Source: JBKECO01 sp047974745 (GTDB lineage Bacteria; Bacillota; Clostridia; Lachnospirales; Lachnospiraceae). From it: a DNA stretch of 64,000 nucleotides. This document shows, piece after piece, positions 1 to 7,236 of the stretch (positions are counted from its first letter, which is position 1; every line of letters starts with the position of its first letter). A program made the position numbers and the translations under genes. The stretch spans positions 1 through 64,000 of the forward strand of contig JBKECO010000007.1 of the NCBI GenBank assembly GCA_047974745.1. Reading direction: 5' to 3'. The notes under the pieces were generated by a model, which saw only the letters and a list, made by a program, of their open reading frames with translations, was not told where the DNA came from and ran no database searches.

Positions 1-2
1 AA

Positions 3-557
3 ACCAATGCGCTGATTAACACCGTGGATGACAACGCTACTGCATACAAATCACTGTTAGGAGAAATGTCAGATGCAGATTTGGAAAAATATGGAAAATA
101 TCTAAAAAATGGAAGTAATGCAGGATTAACACAAACAGAAATAAATGCAATAGAGAAGTTAGATAATCAGATAGTATTAAATACCATCAACTATGATGAA
201 ATTTTAAAACTTCGAAATCAAAGTAACATTAGTATATTAAGTGAGGGTGGGGTTGATGATCTAAACCTAAAAATCAATATAGGTCAACAAAACAAACATA
301 TTCCAGGAACAAATAACTATAAGCAAGAATTAGCCAATGGAAAATTGAAGAGTATACTTTCAGCTGATCCACAGCAATTGCTTGATGATTTTGCTGGAAC
401 AGGACAAAAAATTGGAACAAACAAGGAACGTGTTGATTTTGGGAACGTAATTGGGAAATATGTAAATCCAGAAACTGGTGAAGCTGTTGACACAACAGTT
501 GGCATAATTCATTACGGAAAGAATGGAGCACATATCGTTCCAGCTAGACCCAAATAA
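3..557 (+). CDS. Polymorphic toxin C-terminus, type 50 (Ntox50-like), 5'-truncated by window edge
   Basis: The reading frame is open from the first base of the window, so this is the tail of a larger protein and GTG 24 is only an internal codon. About 184 residues are visible. The last 90 or so contain IGQQNKHIPGTNNY, DDFAGTG, NKERVDFGNVIGKYV and GIIHYGKNGAHIVPARP, which I recognise from the polymorphic toxin type 50 (Ntox50) family, predicted RNases carried at the C-terminus of secreted or phage-encoded toxins. It is followed 15 bp later by a small acidic ORF in the position of an immunity gene. Phage head/capsid genes downstream suggest the missing N-terminus may be a MuF-type phage head-morphogenesis protein, which is inference. 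RNase activity is a family prediction, not something visible here. Confidence 0.75.
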   Translation, partial: TNALINTVDDNATAYKSLLGEMSDADLEKYGKYLKNGSNAGLTQTEINAIEKLDNQIVLNTINYDEILKLRNQSNISILSEGGVDDLNLKINIGQQNKHIPGTNNYKQELANGKLKSILSADPQQLLDDFAGTGQKIGTNKERVDFGNVIGKYVNPETGEAVDTTVGIIHYGKNGAHIVPARPK

Positions 558-572
558 AGGATGGTAATTTGC

Positions 573-875
573 ATGGATGAATTATTAAAAGTATTAAACA
601 AATTAGAGAATGGGACAAGATTGATTTTGAAGTTCCAAGATTACAAAATTGAAGGATCGATTGATACAATTTATGAAACCAACAATGATGCTGACGAAGA
701 TAGTGTCGATTATGTTGAGTACTATGCCTGTGCAATCGAGATAAGCAAATTCATAGCCCTTGAAAACTGTGAGGTGAACTATGAGATCGGAGAGTTAATT
801 GAAGTGTCACAGTACAATTCTCCAGAAGAAATTTCTAGCATTGAAGGCAATCAAATTTGGAAGAAGAAAAGATAA
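573..875 (+). CDS. Putative immunity protein for the type 50 toxin
   Basis: A protein of 100 residues, acidic in the middle (NNDADEDSVDYVEYY), with no signal peptide or membrane segment. I do not recognise the family. The start at ATG 573 is preferred over ATG 561 because AAAGGA at 556-561 lies at a proper distance from 573 and overlaps 561. The role as antitoxin or immunity protein is inferred only from position, directly after a toxin C-terminal domain, and from small size and acidity. It could also be an unrelated phage ORF. Confidence 0.6.
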   Translation: MDELLKVLNKLENGTRLILKFQDYKIEGSIDTIYETNNDADEDSVDYVEYYACAIEISKFIALENCEVNYEIGELIEVSQYNSPEEISSIEGNQIWKKKR

Positions 876-941
876 TTCATTGTAAAGAGACACCTAAACA
901 GCACCTAGAGACGGCTAGAATTAGGGCGTTTGATGTACTGC

Positions 942-986
942 CGACCACCTACTTGACACACAAAGGGTCATTTCGACCACGTACTT
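942..986 (+). repeat. Pair of 13-bp direct repeats, period 32 bp
   Basis: CGACCACCTACTT (942-954) recurs as CGACCACGTACTT (974-986), differing at one base. Closely spaced direct repeats like this are found at the ends of IS21-type elements, where transposase binds more than once, but no transposase gene or matching opposite end is present, so this is only a possibility. Confidence 0.45.
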
Positions 987-995
987 AGCATCTTT

Positions 996-1020
996 CAAAC
1001 GTCGGCACTGCCGGCGTTTG
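996..1020 (+). other. Long-armed hairpin
   Basis: CAAACGTCGGCA and TGCCGGCGTTTG form a 12-bp inverted repeat with a single G:U position around one central base. The high GC content makes it a stable hairpin or cruciform. It is not followed by a T-run. Confidence 0.6.
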
Positions 1021-1026
1021 TGGATG

Positions 1027-1056
1027 CGAGGGGCAGCAAGGCGACCCCCTCGTTTT
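1027..1056 (+). terminator. Terminator-like hairpin
   Basis: CGAGGGG (1027-1033) pairs perfectly with CCCCTCG (1046-1052) and is followed by TTTTAT. On the plus strand this is a plausible intrinsic terminator for the toxin/immunity module upstream, or part of a structured RNA. Confidence 0.45.
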
Positions 1057-1140
1057 ATCCTGCACCGAAATAATATTTCGAGTAGGCAGTGGTTTTGACC
1101 TAAAAAAACGAAGTGGAATGCTCGCCAAATTCGCCCCAAA

Positions 1141-1261
1141 CAGACGTTTCTCATCGCCAGTGGTATCTTTAATCCACATGGGAAGAGAAAACGCCACACA
1201 GGGCGAACGTGCGCGACAGGTAGGCAATAAAACGTCTGAGTCAGTAATGGCAACGCTTTAG
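1141..1261 (+). repeat. Structured repeat unit A
   Basis: Unit A shares with unit B (1311-1437) the blocks AGTGG, AGAAAA, ACACAGGGCGAA, GGCAA and CTTTAG/GTTTAG in the same order and with nearly equal spacing. Inside unit A, CAGACGTTT (1141-1149) is perfectly complementary to AAACGTCTG (1230-1238), closing an approximately 98-nt domain. CCAGTGG (1157-1163) pairs with CCACATGG (1174-1181) apart from one bulged base. Which strand is transcribed is unknown. Confidence 0.5.
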
Positions 1262-1310
1262 TCGTAATCGGGTTGAATGGCTGCTCACAAAATAATCGGT
1301 TACAAAGCCC

Positions 1311-1437
1311 CAGATTCGGCTTTGATAACCCTTAGTGGCATCCTTGCTCGACTGAGGACTAGAAAATGCGACACAGGGCGAATGTGGGGCACACAAAGGC
1401 AAGATAATCTCTTAGCCGAGTGATGCCAATTGTTTAG
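1311..1437 (+). repeat. Structured repeat unit B, diverged homologue of unit A
   Basis: Unit B keeps the conserved blocks of unit A but its helices have different sequences. ATTCGGCT (1314-1321) pairs with AGCCGAGT (1414-1421), and CCTTAGT (1330-1336) pairs with ACTGAGG (1351-1357), at the place where unit A has its inner hairpin. This suggests pairing was conserved while sequence changed, as expected for RNA. The outer helix 3' strand is displaced by about 8 nt relative to unit A, and a competing local hairpin CAAAGCC/GGCTTTG (1303-1324) exists, so the model is tentative. Confidence 0.5.
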
Positions 1438-1523
1438 GGTTGAAACAGCATTTCTTCTCAGCTAAAAGTTCTGACCTCGATCAGCTTAGACCAAATTTTT
1501 TCTCCGCTACCCTCGGTTCATAG

Positions 1524-1931
1524 TTTCCTAAAACCTTTGAAGAATTCCAGAAAATGAAGTATAATGATGTTGAGAAGTGGAAAGAAATCAAAGAATAATA
1601 TTCTGAAGTAAGTTGGCAGAAGAAAGCACAGTTAAAACATACATTTAAAGAAAGCCATAATATCCCATATGAGGCAGAGCCGAACAGTGTCATTGATAGA
1701 TTGAATGATGGAGTTGTGGTACAAAGACGATACTTCGGAAGAACCGGAAAGCCTAGGTTAGATCTGGATTTTACAGATCATGGAAATCCAAAAATTCATG
1801 CTATCGTACCACATAAACATGGATGGAGAGAATTGGAAAATGGGAAGGTTGATAGGGGTAAAGCTACGGAAGCTCGCCTCTCACTTGGAGATATAATTGC
1901 AAACGAAGATATTCTGAAAGGAGGTAAGTAG
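1524..1931 (+). pseudogene. Orphan polymorphic-toxin C-terminal module, interrupted by a stop
   Basis: The frame reads KTFEEFQKMKYNDVEKW, meets TAA at 1596-1598, then continues uninterrupted as QKKAQLKHTFKESHNIPYE, PNSVIDRLNDGVVVQRRYFG, LDLDFTDHGNPKIHAIVPH and KHGW to the stop at 1931. The first part resembles the linker segment before toxin tips in phage-head (MuF-type) or similar toxins. The second half resembles a recurrent toxin C-terminal domain with PNSV, QRRY and HGNPKIH..VPH..HGW motifs, whose type number I cannot give with certainty. There is no N-terminal delivery region and no credible start before the stop, so it is a displaced, silent cassette. An internal ATG at 1701 could express only the last 76 residues. 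Confidence 0.65.
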
Positions 1932-1933
1932 AT

Positions 1934-2191
1934 ATGATTGCAGGAACAAAATATGATACATTAGAGAACATCAATGAGTTAATTGATGCAATAGAAATGG
2001 GGCTTGACATTGAGTTTTATATAGCTGAGACCAGGTATAACATATCTACAAATACCAGACCCTTCATTGCAGTTTGTCCTAATGGAGATGCAGAGTATTA
2101 TAATACTGGAAATGATCTAGTTGAGAAACACAATATTGCCGGACAACCATTAATCAACCAGTGGGGAAAAATGAAAATAATTGGAATGTAA
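1934..2191 (+). CDS. Putative immunity protein of the orphan toxin module
   Basis: An 85-residue acidic soluble protein beginning MIAGTKYDTLENINELIDA. The ATG lies 2 bp after the toxin-module stop, and its ribosome site AAAGGAGG (1917-1924) is inside the end of that module, so the two were translationally coupled. It resembles small proteins usually found right after toxin tips of this kind. The immunity role is inferred from position. Unlike the toxin fragment it is intact, consistent with retention of immunity after loss of the toxin. Confidence 0.6.
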   Translation: MIAGTKYDTLENINELIDAIEMGLDIEFYIAETRYNISTNTRPFIAVCPNGDAEYYNTGNDLVEKHNIAGQPLINQWGKMKIIGM

Positions 2192-2226
2192 AATACCACC
2201 ATCTAAAAAAGTTAGGTGGTATTTTT
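2191..2226 (+). terminator. Intrinsic terminator after orphan immunity gene
   Basis: AAATACCACC (2191-2200) and GGTGGTATTT (2215-2224) form a perfect 10-bp stem ending in a T-run. Confidence 0.85.
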
Positions 2227-2260
2227 ATGCCAAATTTCAGGAGTTCAGGAGGATACGGAT

Positions 2261-2578
2261 ATGCAGTATAGGAACAAGCATCCCAGTGATGCATTTGTGT
2301 TTAACAGAGATAGTGAGGTAACGGGTCCGGAATGGTTTGTTCGGGCGGTAAATGCAGATCAGATCACTATTGATCGAGCAATACATGACGGAGCTTCCAG
2401 AGTTTATGGATGTACCATACAAACAAGATATGGAAATGTCAGAGCGAAATGTGGTCACTATATCGTGCCTCTCGCAGATGGAGTAATAATTCCGTTGAAT
2501 AAGACGGAATTCAATGATACGTTCGAAAGGAAGGTGAATAAGCGTGAATGCAAAAGTCATAAAAAGATATTCCGATAA
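2261..2578 (+). CDS. Small phage-type protein (prophage remnant)
   Basis: A protein of 105 residues starting MQYRNKHPSDAFVFN. The segment TRYGNVRAKCGHYIVPLADG followed by KTEFNDTFER is laid out like the C-terminal part of small phage proteins with a G-D-W/Y-I-I-x-G motif and a terminal EATYE/DTFER. The start at ATG 2261 is chosen because AGGAGGA (2247-2253) sits 7 bp upstream. It overlaps the next gene by 35 bp. Function is unknown. Its position before capsid-type sequence supports a prophage origin. Confidence 0.6.
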   Translation: MQYRNKHPSDAFVFNRDSEVTGPEWFVRAVNADQITIDRAIHDGASRVYGCTIQTRYGNVRAKCGHYIVPLADGVIIPLNKTEFNDTFERKVNKRECKSHKKIFR

Positions 2579-2708
2579 ATATACACACAAGGCGGTAGAA
2601 GTTGGAACAATCCTCACAGATCTGTCAGAAAAAAGAGCAGAGGAACTGATCAAAGATGGCAGAATCGAGGAAATAAAAGAAAAGGTCACCAAGAAAACCG
2701 AGCAGTAG
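2544..2708 (+). CDS. Small phage head-region protein, 54 aa
   Basis: Translation from GTG 2544 gives VNAKVIKRYSDKYTHKAVEV, then GTILTDLSEKRAEELIKDG and a charged tail ending KTEQ. This matches the layout of the short phage proteins (KVLKRFRDK..GK.Y..GD.....ERA.E....G) often found among Firmicute phage head genes. The ribosome site AAAGGAAGGTG precedes the GTG by about 9 bp. It overlaps the preceding gene, as in compact phage operons. No biochemical role is known. Confidence 0.65.
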   Translation: MNAKVIKRYSDKYTHKAVEVGTILTDLSEKRAEELIKDGRIEEIKEKVTKKTEQ

Positions 2709-2759
2709 GAAGTAGGTGATCCTTTCATCTCCCAGTTGTGGGTTAAACAACGGTTGCAG

Positions 2760-2781
2760 ACATCCGAAAGGGTGTTTTTTT
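2760..2781 (+). terminator. Short intrinsic terminator
   Basis: ACATCC, GAAA loop and GGGTGT make a 6-bp stem followed by seven T. It lies after the 54-aa phage gene and before the capsid remnant. Confidence 0.6.
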
Positions 2782-2842
2782 AATATAACAAATTATGCAA
2801 TAGTCTGGGCAAATGAATGGACTGGGGCACAAGGAGAAGAAT

Positions 2843-2962
2843 ATGAAACACAAAGAAGTAGAAATGATTTTTCCAATGGAATTACAGTTTTTTGCCGAAG
2901 ATGGATACAGCTTTAGGCAAACGGTTATACAGTTCCATATCCGGCGAGAGGGATGGATATAA
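2843..2962 (+). pseudogene. Phage major capsid protein N-terminus, truncated
   Basis: A good ribosome site (AAGGAGAAG) precedes ATG 2843, and the frame reads MKHKEVEMIFPMELQFFAED before running out of frame. The phrase P-M-x-L-Q-F-F-A-E is characteristic of the N-terminus of many Firmicute phage major capsid proteins. Only about 22 residues of capsid sequence remain. The downstream DNA matches a tail-type protein in another frame, so a deletion appears to have removed the remaining capsid and connector genes. Confidence 0.6.
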
Positions 2963-3197
2963 TAACCACTCAGCCCTTAAGTAATTCACGAAACGCATAT
3001 TCGCAATTCATAGGACAGAAGTTGGAAGAAGGCAATACAAATTAGAAGGGTTAGAATGGGACATGATTTCAGCTGAAAGCTGGGCAATTATACGTACTGC
3101 TATAGAACCATTTGCAGTTCCACTGACCTTTATTAATGATCTAAACGAAGAGATTACGATAACCATTTATCCAGGAGATACACATGCAGTTCAGTAG
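2917..3197 (+). pseudogene. Phage tail-component fragment with a frameshift
   Basis: One frame gives ANGYTVPYPARGMDIITTQP and LSNSRNAYSQFIGQK. After a frame change near 3019 it continues VGRRQYKLEGLEWDMISAES, then WAIIRTAIEPFAVPLTF and ITITIYPGDTHAVQ to TAG at 3195-3197. The reconstructed protein resembles small tail or structural proteins of Firmicute siphophages with the pattern GLEW..ISAE.W and MYPGDR. The N-terminus is missing where it abuts the capsid remnant, and at least one frameshift is needed. Confidence 0.5.
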
Positions 3198-3315
3198 TGG
3201 CTTATTACACCGCACTGGAATTCTTTTTTATATCTCTTTATTTATAGGTATCACTTCTTAAATTTCGGAAGATACGTAGACTAATTTAGGTATATATTTT
3301 GATATCTTTTATAAA

Positions 3316-3337
3316 TGACGGTAGAATAGACGGTAAT
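3316..3337 (+). promoter_or_regulatory. Direct repeat upstream of the histidine kinase
   Basis: TGACGGTAGA (3316-3325) and AGACGGTAAT (3328-3337) share GACGGTA with a 12-bp period, about 47 bp before the kinase start. A preceding TATAAA may be a -10 element. The rest of the 186-bp gap (3198-3383) is AT-rich with nothing else recognisable. A regulator-binding role is speculative. Confidence 0.3.
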
Positions 3338-3383
3338 TATTTCTTGATATATCTAGACCTAATAACTATAGGGAGTATTTATT

Positions 3384-4658
3384 ATGGGCAAAGAGTTAGC
3401 CATGACATTATTTCATATAATAATACAGGCAGCGAATGTCTATATTTATCTGAAATATTATTTTAAGGATAAGATTAGAGGCCGAAAGTTCGAAGTTATG
3501 GCATTTGCGATTTATATCTGCCTTCGAATTATTCTTAAAATGGAAGTATCACAGCCGTTGGTACTAATTATATATGATATCATCAGCTTTATTGGGATTT
3601 CATACTGTTATAAGAGCAGCTTTATCCGGCGATTGTTCTATTCGACCTTTACAATCATGATCTTTACTTTAACACACAGCATTATATCACTGATGGTTCC
3701 ATATTATCATTCCTCTCTTATGGAAATCATAACTGAGCAGACAACAACAGTTGCAATTTACTCAGAAATTGTCAATCTGATGATCATCTTGATGCTAATG
3801 CTCCTTAGAAAAGTAAAGAACGTTTCTAATATGGATCTTGTAGCTCGATGTGGCCTCGTCTATGTTCCGGCTATCACGATCTTTATATTAGGCAGTATTT
3901 ACAATGTAGCTGGAATCTCTACGATCGTGAAAATCATAATTTTGATCCTTTTAATTGAATTGAATTTTTTGTGTTTGTATTTCTTTAATAATATTACAAA
4001 TTACTGTGAAAATCTTTTTCAGTCGCGAGGACTGCGGCAGCAAGCCATATCCTATGAGCATGAACTTGCGATCATGCAGGAGAATTTTAAAAATATCAGC
4101 ATATTAAAGCACGATATGAAGAATCACCTCTCCGTTCTCTATGGACTGGTGGAAAGCAATCAAAATGAGGAATGTCTGGAGTATCTGAGGAAGACAACAG
4201 CGCTGCTTGAATCGGAAAAGGTATTTGCTAACAGTAAGAATATCGTGATAGACAGTATTATCAATTTTAAGTTATATGAACTTTCGAGAAGCAATGCAGA
4301 GATCGAGGTAAACATCTGTGTATCACCGGAGCTTTCTGTCTCATCTTTTGACATTACTTCAATTTTGGGAAATCTACTTGACAATGCAATTGAAGCCGCT
4401 ACCGTCTGTGAGGAAAACAAATACCTTTATATCGGGATAAAGCAGATGAAAGGGATGCTTGAGATTACAGTCAGAAATTCATTCGATGGCACAATTAGGG
4501 AGAAGGAAGGGAGTATGCTGTCGCGCAAACGTAGTTATAAGATGGCAGGTACAGGAATGGAAAGAATACAAAATTTAGTCGATAAATACAATGGAGTTAT
4601 GACGATAAAAGCAGATGGATTTATATTTGTTACAAAAATAATGATTTACCTTACTTGA
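3384..4658 (+). CDS. Sensor histidine kinase, GHKL/AgrC-type (HPK10)
   Basis: A 424-residue protein. Roughly residues 1-205 are hydrophobic with about six membrane spans, as in AgrC-type peptide sensors. A dimerisation/phosphoacceptor segment follows with KHDMKNHL (His near residue 241), then an ATPase domain with N-box LGNLLDNAIEAA and a glycine motif GTGMERIQNLV. Such kinases normally signal to a LytTR response regulator and are often triggered by peptides. Neither a regulator nor a peptide precursor is adjacent, so it is an orphan here. The next gene starts 28 bp later and may be cotranscribed, linking the sensor to c-di-GMP signalling. The start ATG has AGGGAG upstream. Confidence 0.9.
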   Translation: MGKELAMTLFHIIIQAANVYIYLKYYFKDKIRGRKFEVMAFAIYICLRIILKMEVSQPLVLIIYDIISFIGISYCYKSSFIRRLFYSTFTIMIFTLTHSIISLMVPYYHSSLMEIITEQTTTVAIYSEIVNLMIILMLMLLRKVKNVSNMDLVARCGLVYVPAITIFILGSIYNVAGISTIVKIIILILLIELNFLCLYFFNNITNYCENLFQSRGLRQQAISYEHELAIMQENFKNISILKHDMKNHLSVLYGLVESNQNEECLEYLRKTTALLESEKVFANSKNIVIDSIINFKLYELSRSNAEIEVNICVSPELSVSSFDITSILGNLLDNAIEAATVCEENKYLYIGIKQMKGMLEITVRNSFDGTIREKEGSMLSRKRSYKMAGTGMERIQNLVDKYNGVMTIKADGFIFVTKIMIYLT

Positions 4659-4686
4659 AATCTATAGAAGACAGAGTGGAATACGG

Positions 4687-7236
4687 ATGTTTAAAAAAAT
4701 AAAAATCGAACTTATTGGATATATTCTCCCAATTATAATACTGTTAGCTATTGGCAGCTTTATGATCACATTCTATGTAGAAAATCAGTCGTTGAACGAC
4801 CAGATCGAAGCAAAAATGCAGAATAATTCCGAGATGCAGACTATGTACATTCAACAACTTTTGAATGAGACAAAGACGGTCGCGAATGATTTGTCAAAAT
4901 ATGTAGAAAACACCTATCAATATGAGGATCTTGCGACCTATGAAGCGATGATGGAATCAATTGTAAGTTCAAGGGATAATATTTTTGGAATCGGCATTTG
5001 GTTCGAACCTTTTGCTTATAATGAACAAGAGGTCTATGTAGGACCCTTTGTGTATAAGATAGATGAAGAGGTTTTCGTGACATATGATTATAGTAATGAG
5101 GACTATAATTATATGGAAAAACCATACTATGATAAAGCCTATGCCGCAGGTGATACGATATACACAGAGATCTACTTTGATGAGACAAGCAGTAAATATT
5201 TACTTACATGTTCAACGCCAATGTTCCAAGAGCAGCAGTTCATAGGTTGTGTGTCCATTGACCTGGAGGCATCCAATATGGTTGAACTGATCAGACAGTT
5301 CAATTCCAAAGAGAATAGACTTTATATCTTGGATGAGTATGGCTATTATATCGCCAGCACAGATATGGAACATCTTCAGAGCCCCGCCAATATAATGGAT
5401 TCAGAGAATGAATCCTTTGTAACGGCCATGTCAACGGCAATGAAGGGAGGATCTGGATTTACATCCTATCAAAAGGATGATGAAATCATTCGTGTTTATT
5501 ATAGTACACTTGAAGATCAAAACTGGATCATTATCAATGAAATTCCGGAATCAGTCATGTTTGAACCAGTCGATTCTCTCATCCTTACTCATATAGTGAA
5601 AACCTTAATTTCACTTCTGCTTTTAGGTGGTGTGAGTTTCTTTGCAATGCATCAGAATGTTGAGAAACCAATAAAAATCCTGGAAAATGAATGTTATGAG
5701 ATTGCAGAACAGAATTTTGAAAATGGTGAAAATACAAAATTGATCGAACGATCGGATGAAATTGGTGATCTGGCTGAAGCTTTTGAAGCGATGAAGCATA
5801 AAGTAAAGTCATATCAAAATGAACTCGAGTCTCAGAATTCAATTCTGATCAGTCAACAGAAGAATCTGTCCGATCTGGCTAGGTATAATGAAGCCATTGT
5901 AAATGCAATTCCGGATATTATCTTTTTGCTCTCAGAAGGCGGAATTGTGATTGACTGTATGGGCATAGAGAAAAATATGAATATATCGAAAGATCATGTA
6001 ATTGGAATCAGTGTCTATAATCTTCTCTCAACTCGAAATGAAAAAGACCTGCAGGCCATGATTGCAGCAAGTATTACCACGAATTGCGAACAGAGTCAAC
6101 AAATGGAAGTCGTTATTCGAGAAAAAGCAGAGTGGATGGATATTCGAGTCGCTGTCTTCACGGATGGACAGTTAATCGCAGTCTGTCGTAATATCACCGA
6201 AACACTGAAACAAAAAGAAAAAGTGGATTATCTAAGTACATGTGACCAGATGACAGGATTAAACAATCGCGAAAGTTACCATGTCACCTGGAATCAATTT
6301 GTCGTGTCGAAACTGTTTCCTCTTAGTGTGATCATTACAAATATCAATGGATTAAAATTGATCAATCATTCATTTGGAAATTCAGTTGGAGATGAACTGA
6401 TTCGGTCCTGTGCAGAGGTATATAAAAATTCCTATATCCCAAAAGATCAGATCTTTCGAATTTCAGGTGATGAATTTGCCATCCTGTTGCCGAATTGTGC
6501 CTATTCAAATGCGGAGATGATTGCAAATGATCTAAAGGTGCTTTGCGAAAAAGAAACTGTGAATGGCATAGCACTGACTGTGGAACATGGAATTGGTGTA
6601 ATGAAACATGCTTCTGAGCGTAAGCGAGATATTATAAAGCAGGCTGAAGAGGCAATGTACCGTAATAAACTCTACGGAGCACCCGGACGAAGGGCGCAGA
6701 CGATCGAACTCATCATCAGTACTTTGCAGGCAAAAAACCCTAGGGAGCAGCTGCATTCAGAACGTGTCGCTATGCTTTGTCAGCAGATGGCAGAAGCACT
6801 GGATATGACAGAAGCACAGATCAGTAGAATTCATAGTGCCGGTCTGCTGCATGACATCGGTAAGATTGGTGTTCGGGAGGATATCTTAAATAAGCCTGGG
6901 AGACTCACAAATGAGGAATACGAAAATATGTGTAGTCATGCAGAGATAGGATATAAGATCCTGCAGTCGGCAGGGAATATGGATGATATCTCGGAATTTG
7001 CATATGCACATCATGAACGTTGGGATGGGAAGGGATATCCCCGTCAGCTAAAAGAAGAACAAATTCCACTGGAATCCAGAATTATAGCTATCGCAGATAC
7101 CTATGATGCCATGACAAGTGACCGAAGCTACCGAAATGGACTGTCGAAAGAAGTTGCAATTGAAGAAATCAAACGATGTGCAGGTACTCAATTCGATCCC
7201 AGTCTCGTCGATATTTTTGTGAATAAAGTATTATAG
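4687..7236 (+). CDS. Cache-HAMP-PAS-GGDEF-HD-GYP signalling protein
   Basis: An 849-residue membrane protein. It has a TM at about 10-30, an extracellular Cache/PDC-like domain (about 35-290, with FGIGIWFEPF and MEKPYYDKAY), a second TM near 300-320, a HAMP-like linker, a PAS domain (about 400-510), GGDEF (about 515-680) and HD-GYP (about 690-849). The active-site loop is SGDEF (near 593), but the usual first metal Asp (DxDG or DING) is Asn (NINGLKLIN), so cyclase activity may be weak. The HD-GYP part is complete (LLHDIGKIG, HHERWDGKGYP) and should hydrolyse c-di-GMP. It probably links an extracellular ligand to c-di-GMP level and lies in a likely operon with the upstream kinase. Confidence 0.9.
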   Translation: MFKKIKIELIGYILPIIILLAIGSFMITFYVENQSLNDQIEAKMQNNSEMQTMYIQQLLNETKTVANDLSKYVENTYQYEDLATYEAMMESIVSSRDNIFGIGIWFEPFAYNEQEVYVGPFVYKIDEEVFVTYDYSNEDYNYMEKPYYDKAYAAGDTIYTEIYFDETSSKYLLTCSTPMFQEQQFIGCVSIDLEASNMVELIRQFNSKENRLYILDEYGYYIASTDMEHLQSPANIMDSENESFVTAMSTAMKGGSGFTSYQKDDEIIRVYYSTLEDQNWIIINEIPESVMFEPVDSLILTHIVKTLISLLLLGGVSFFAMHQNVEKPIKILENECYEIAEQNFENGENTKLIERSDEIGDLAEAFEAMKHKVKSYQNELESQNSILISQQKNLSDLARYNEAIVNAIPDIIFLLSEGGIVIDCMGIEKNMNISKDHVIGISVYNLLSTRNEKDLQAMIAASITTNCEQSQQMEVVIREKAEWMDIRVAVFTDGQLIAVCRNITETLKQKEKVDYLSTCDQMTGLNNRESYHVTWNQFVVSKLFPLSVIITNINGLKLINHSFGNSVGDELIRSCAEVYKNSYIPKDQIFRISGDEFAILLPNCAYSNAEMIANDLKVLCEKETVNGIALTVEHGIGVMKHASERKRDIIKQAEEAMYRNKLYGAPGRRAQTIELIISTLQAKNPREQLHSERVAMLCQQMAEALDMTEAQISRIHSAGLLHDIGKIGVREDILNKPGRLTNEEYENMCSHAEIGYKILQSAGNMDDISEFAYAHHERWDGKGYPRQLKEEQIPLESRIIAIADTYDAMTSDRSYRNGLSKEVAIEEIKRCAGTQFDPSLVDIFVNKVL

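Larger units (their letters stand above)
876..1523. other. GC-rich non-coding block between two toxin/immunity modules
   Basis: These 650 bp have no convincing reading frame on either strand and are visibly richer in G+C than the flanking genes. They contain two 13-bp direct repeats CGACCAC[C/G]TACTT (942-954, 974-986), a 12-bp-arm hairpin (996-1020), a terminator-like hairpin (1027-1056), a short hairpin with CGAAATA/TATTTCG arms (1066-1080) and two diverged homologous units of about 120-130 bp (listed separately). A 110-codon open frame on the minus strand (921-1253) has Cys/Arg-rich composition typical of chance frames in structured DNA. The block could be a structured RNA gene, a mobile-element remnant, or a recombination spacer of the toxin cassettes. 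I cannot name a family. Confidence 0.5.

Noticed and set aside
921..1253. 110-codon open frame on the minus strand in the GC-rich block
   Set aside because: It has no ribosome site, Cys/Arg/His-rich composition and no recognisable family, and it overlaps clear inverted repeats. It reads as a chance frame in structured DNA.
2716..2916. 66-codon plus-strand frame in the prophage remnant
   Set aside because: It crosses the terminator at 2760-2781 and overlaps the capsid-type start in another frame, with no plausible start signal.
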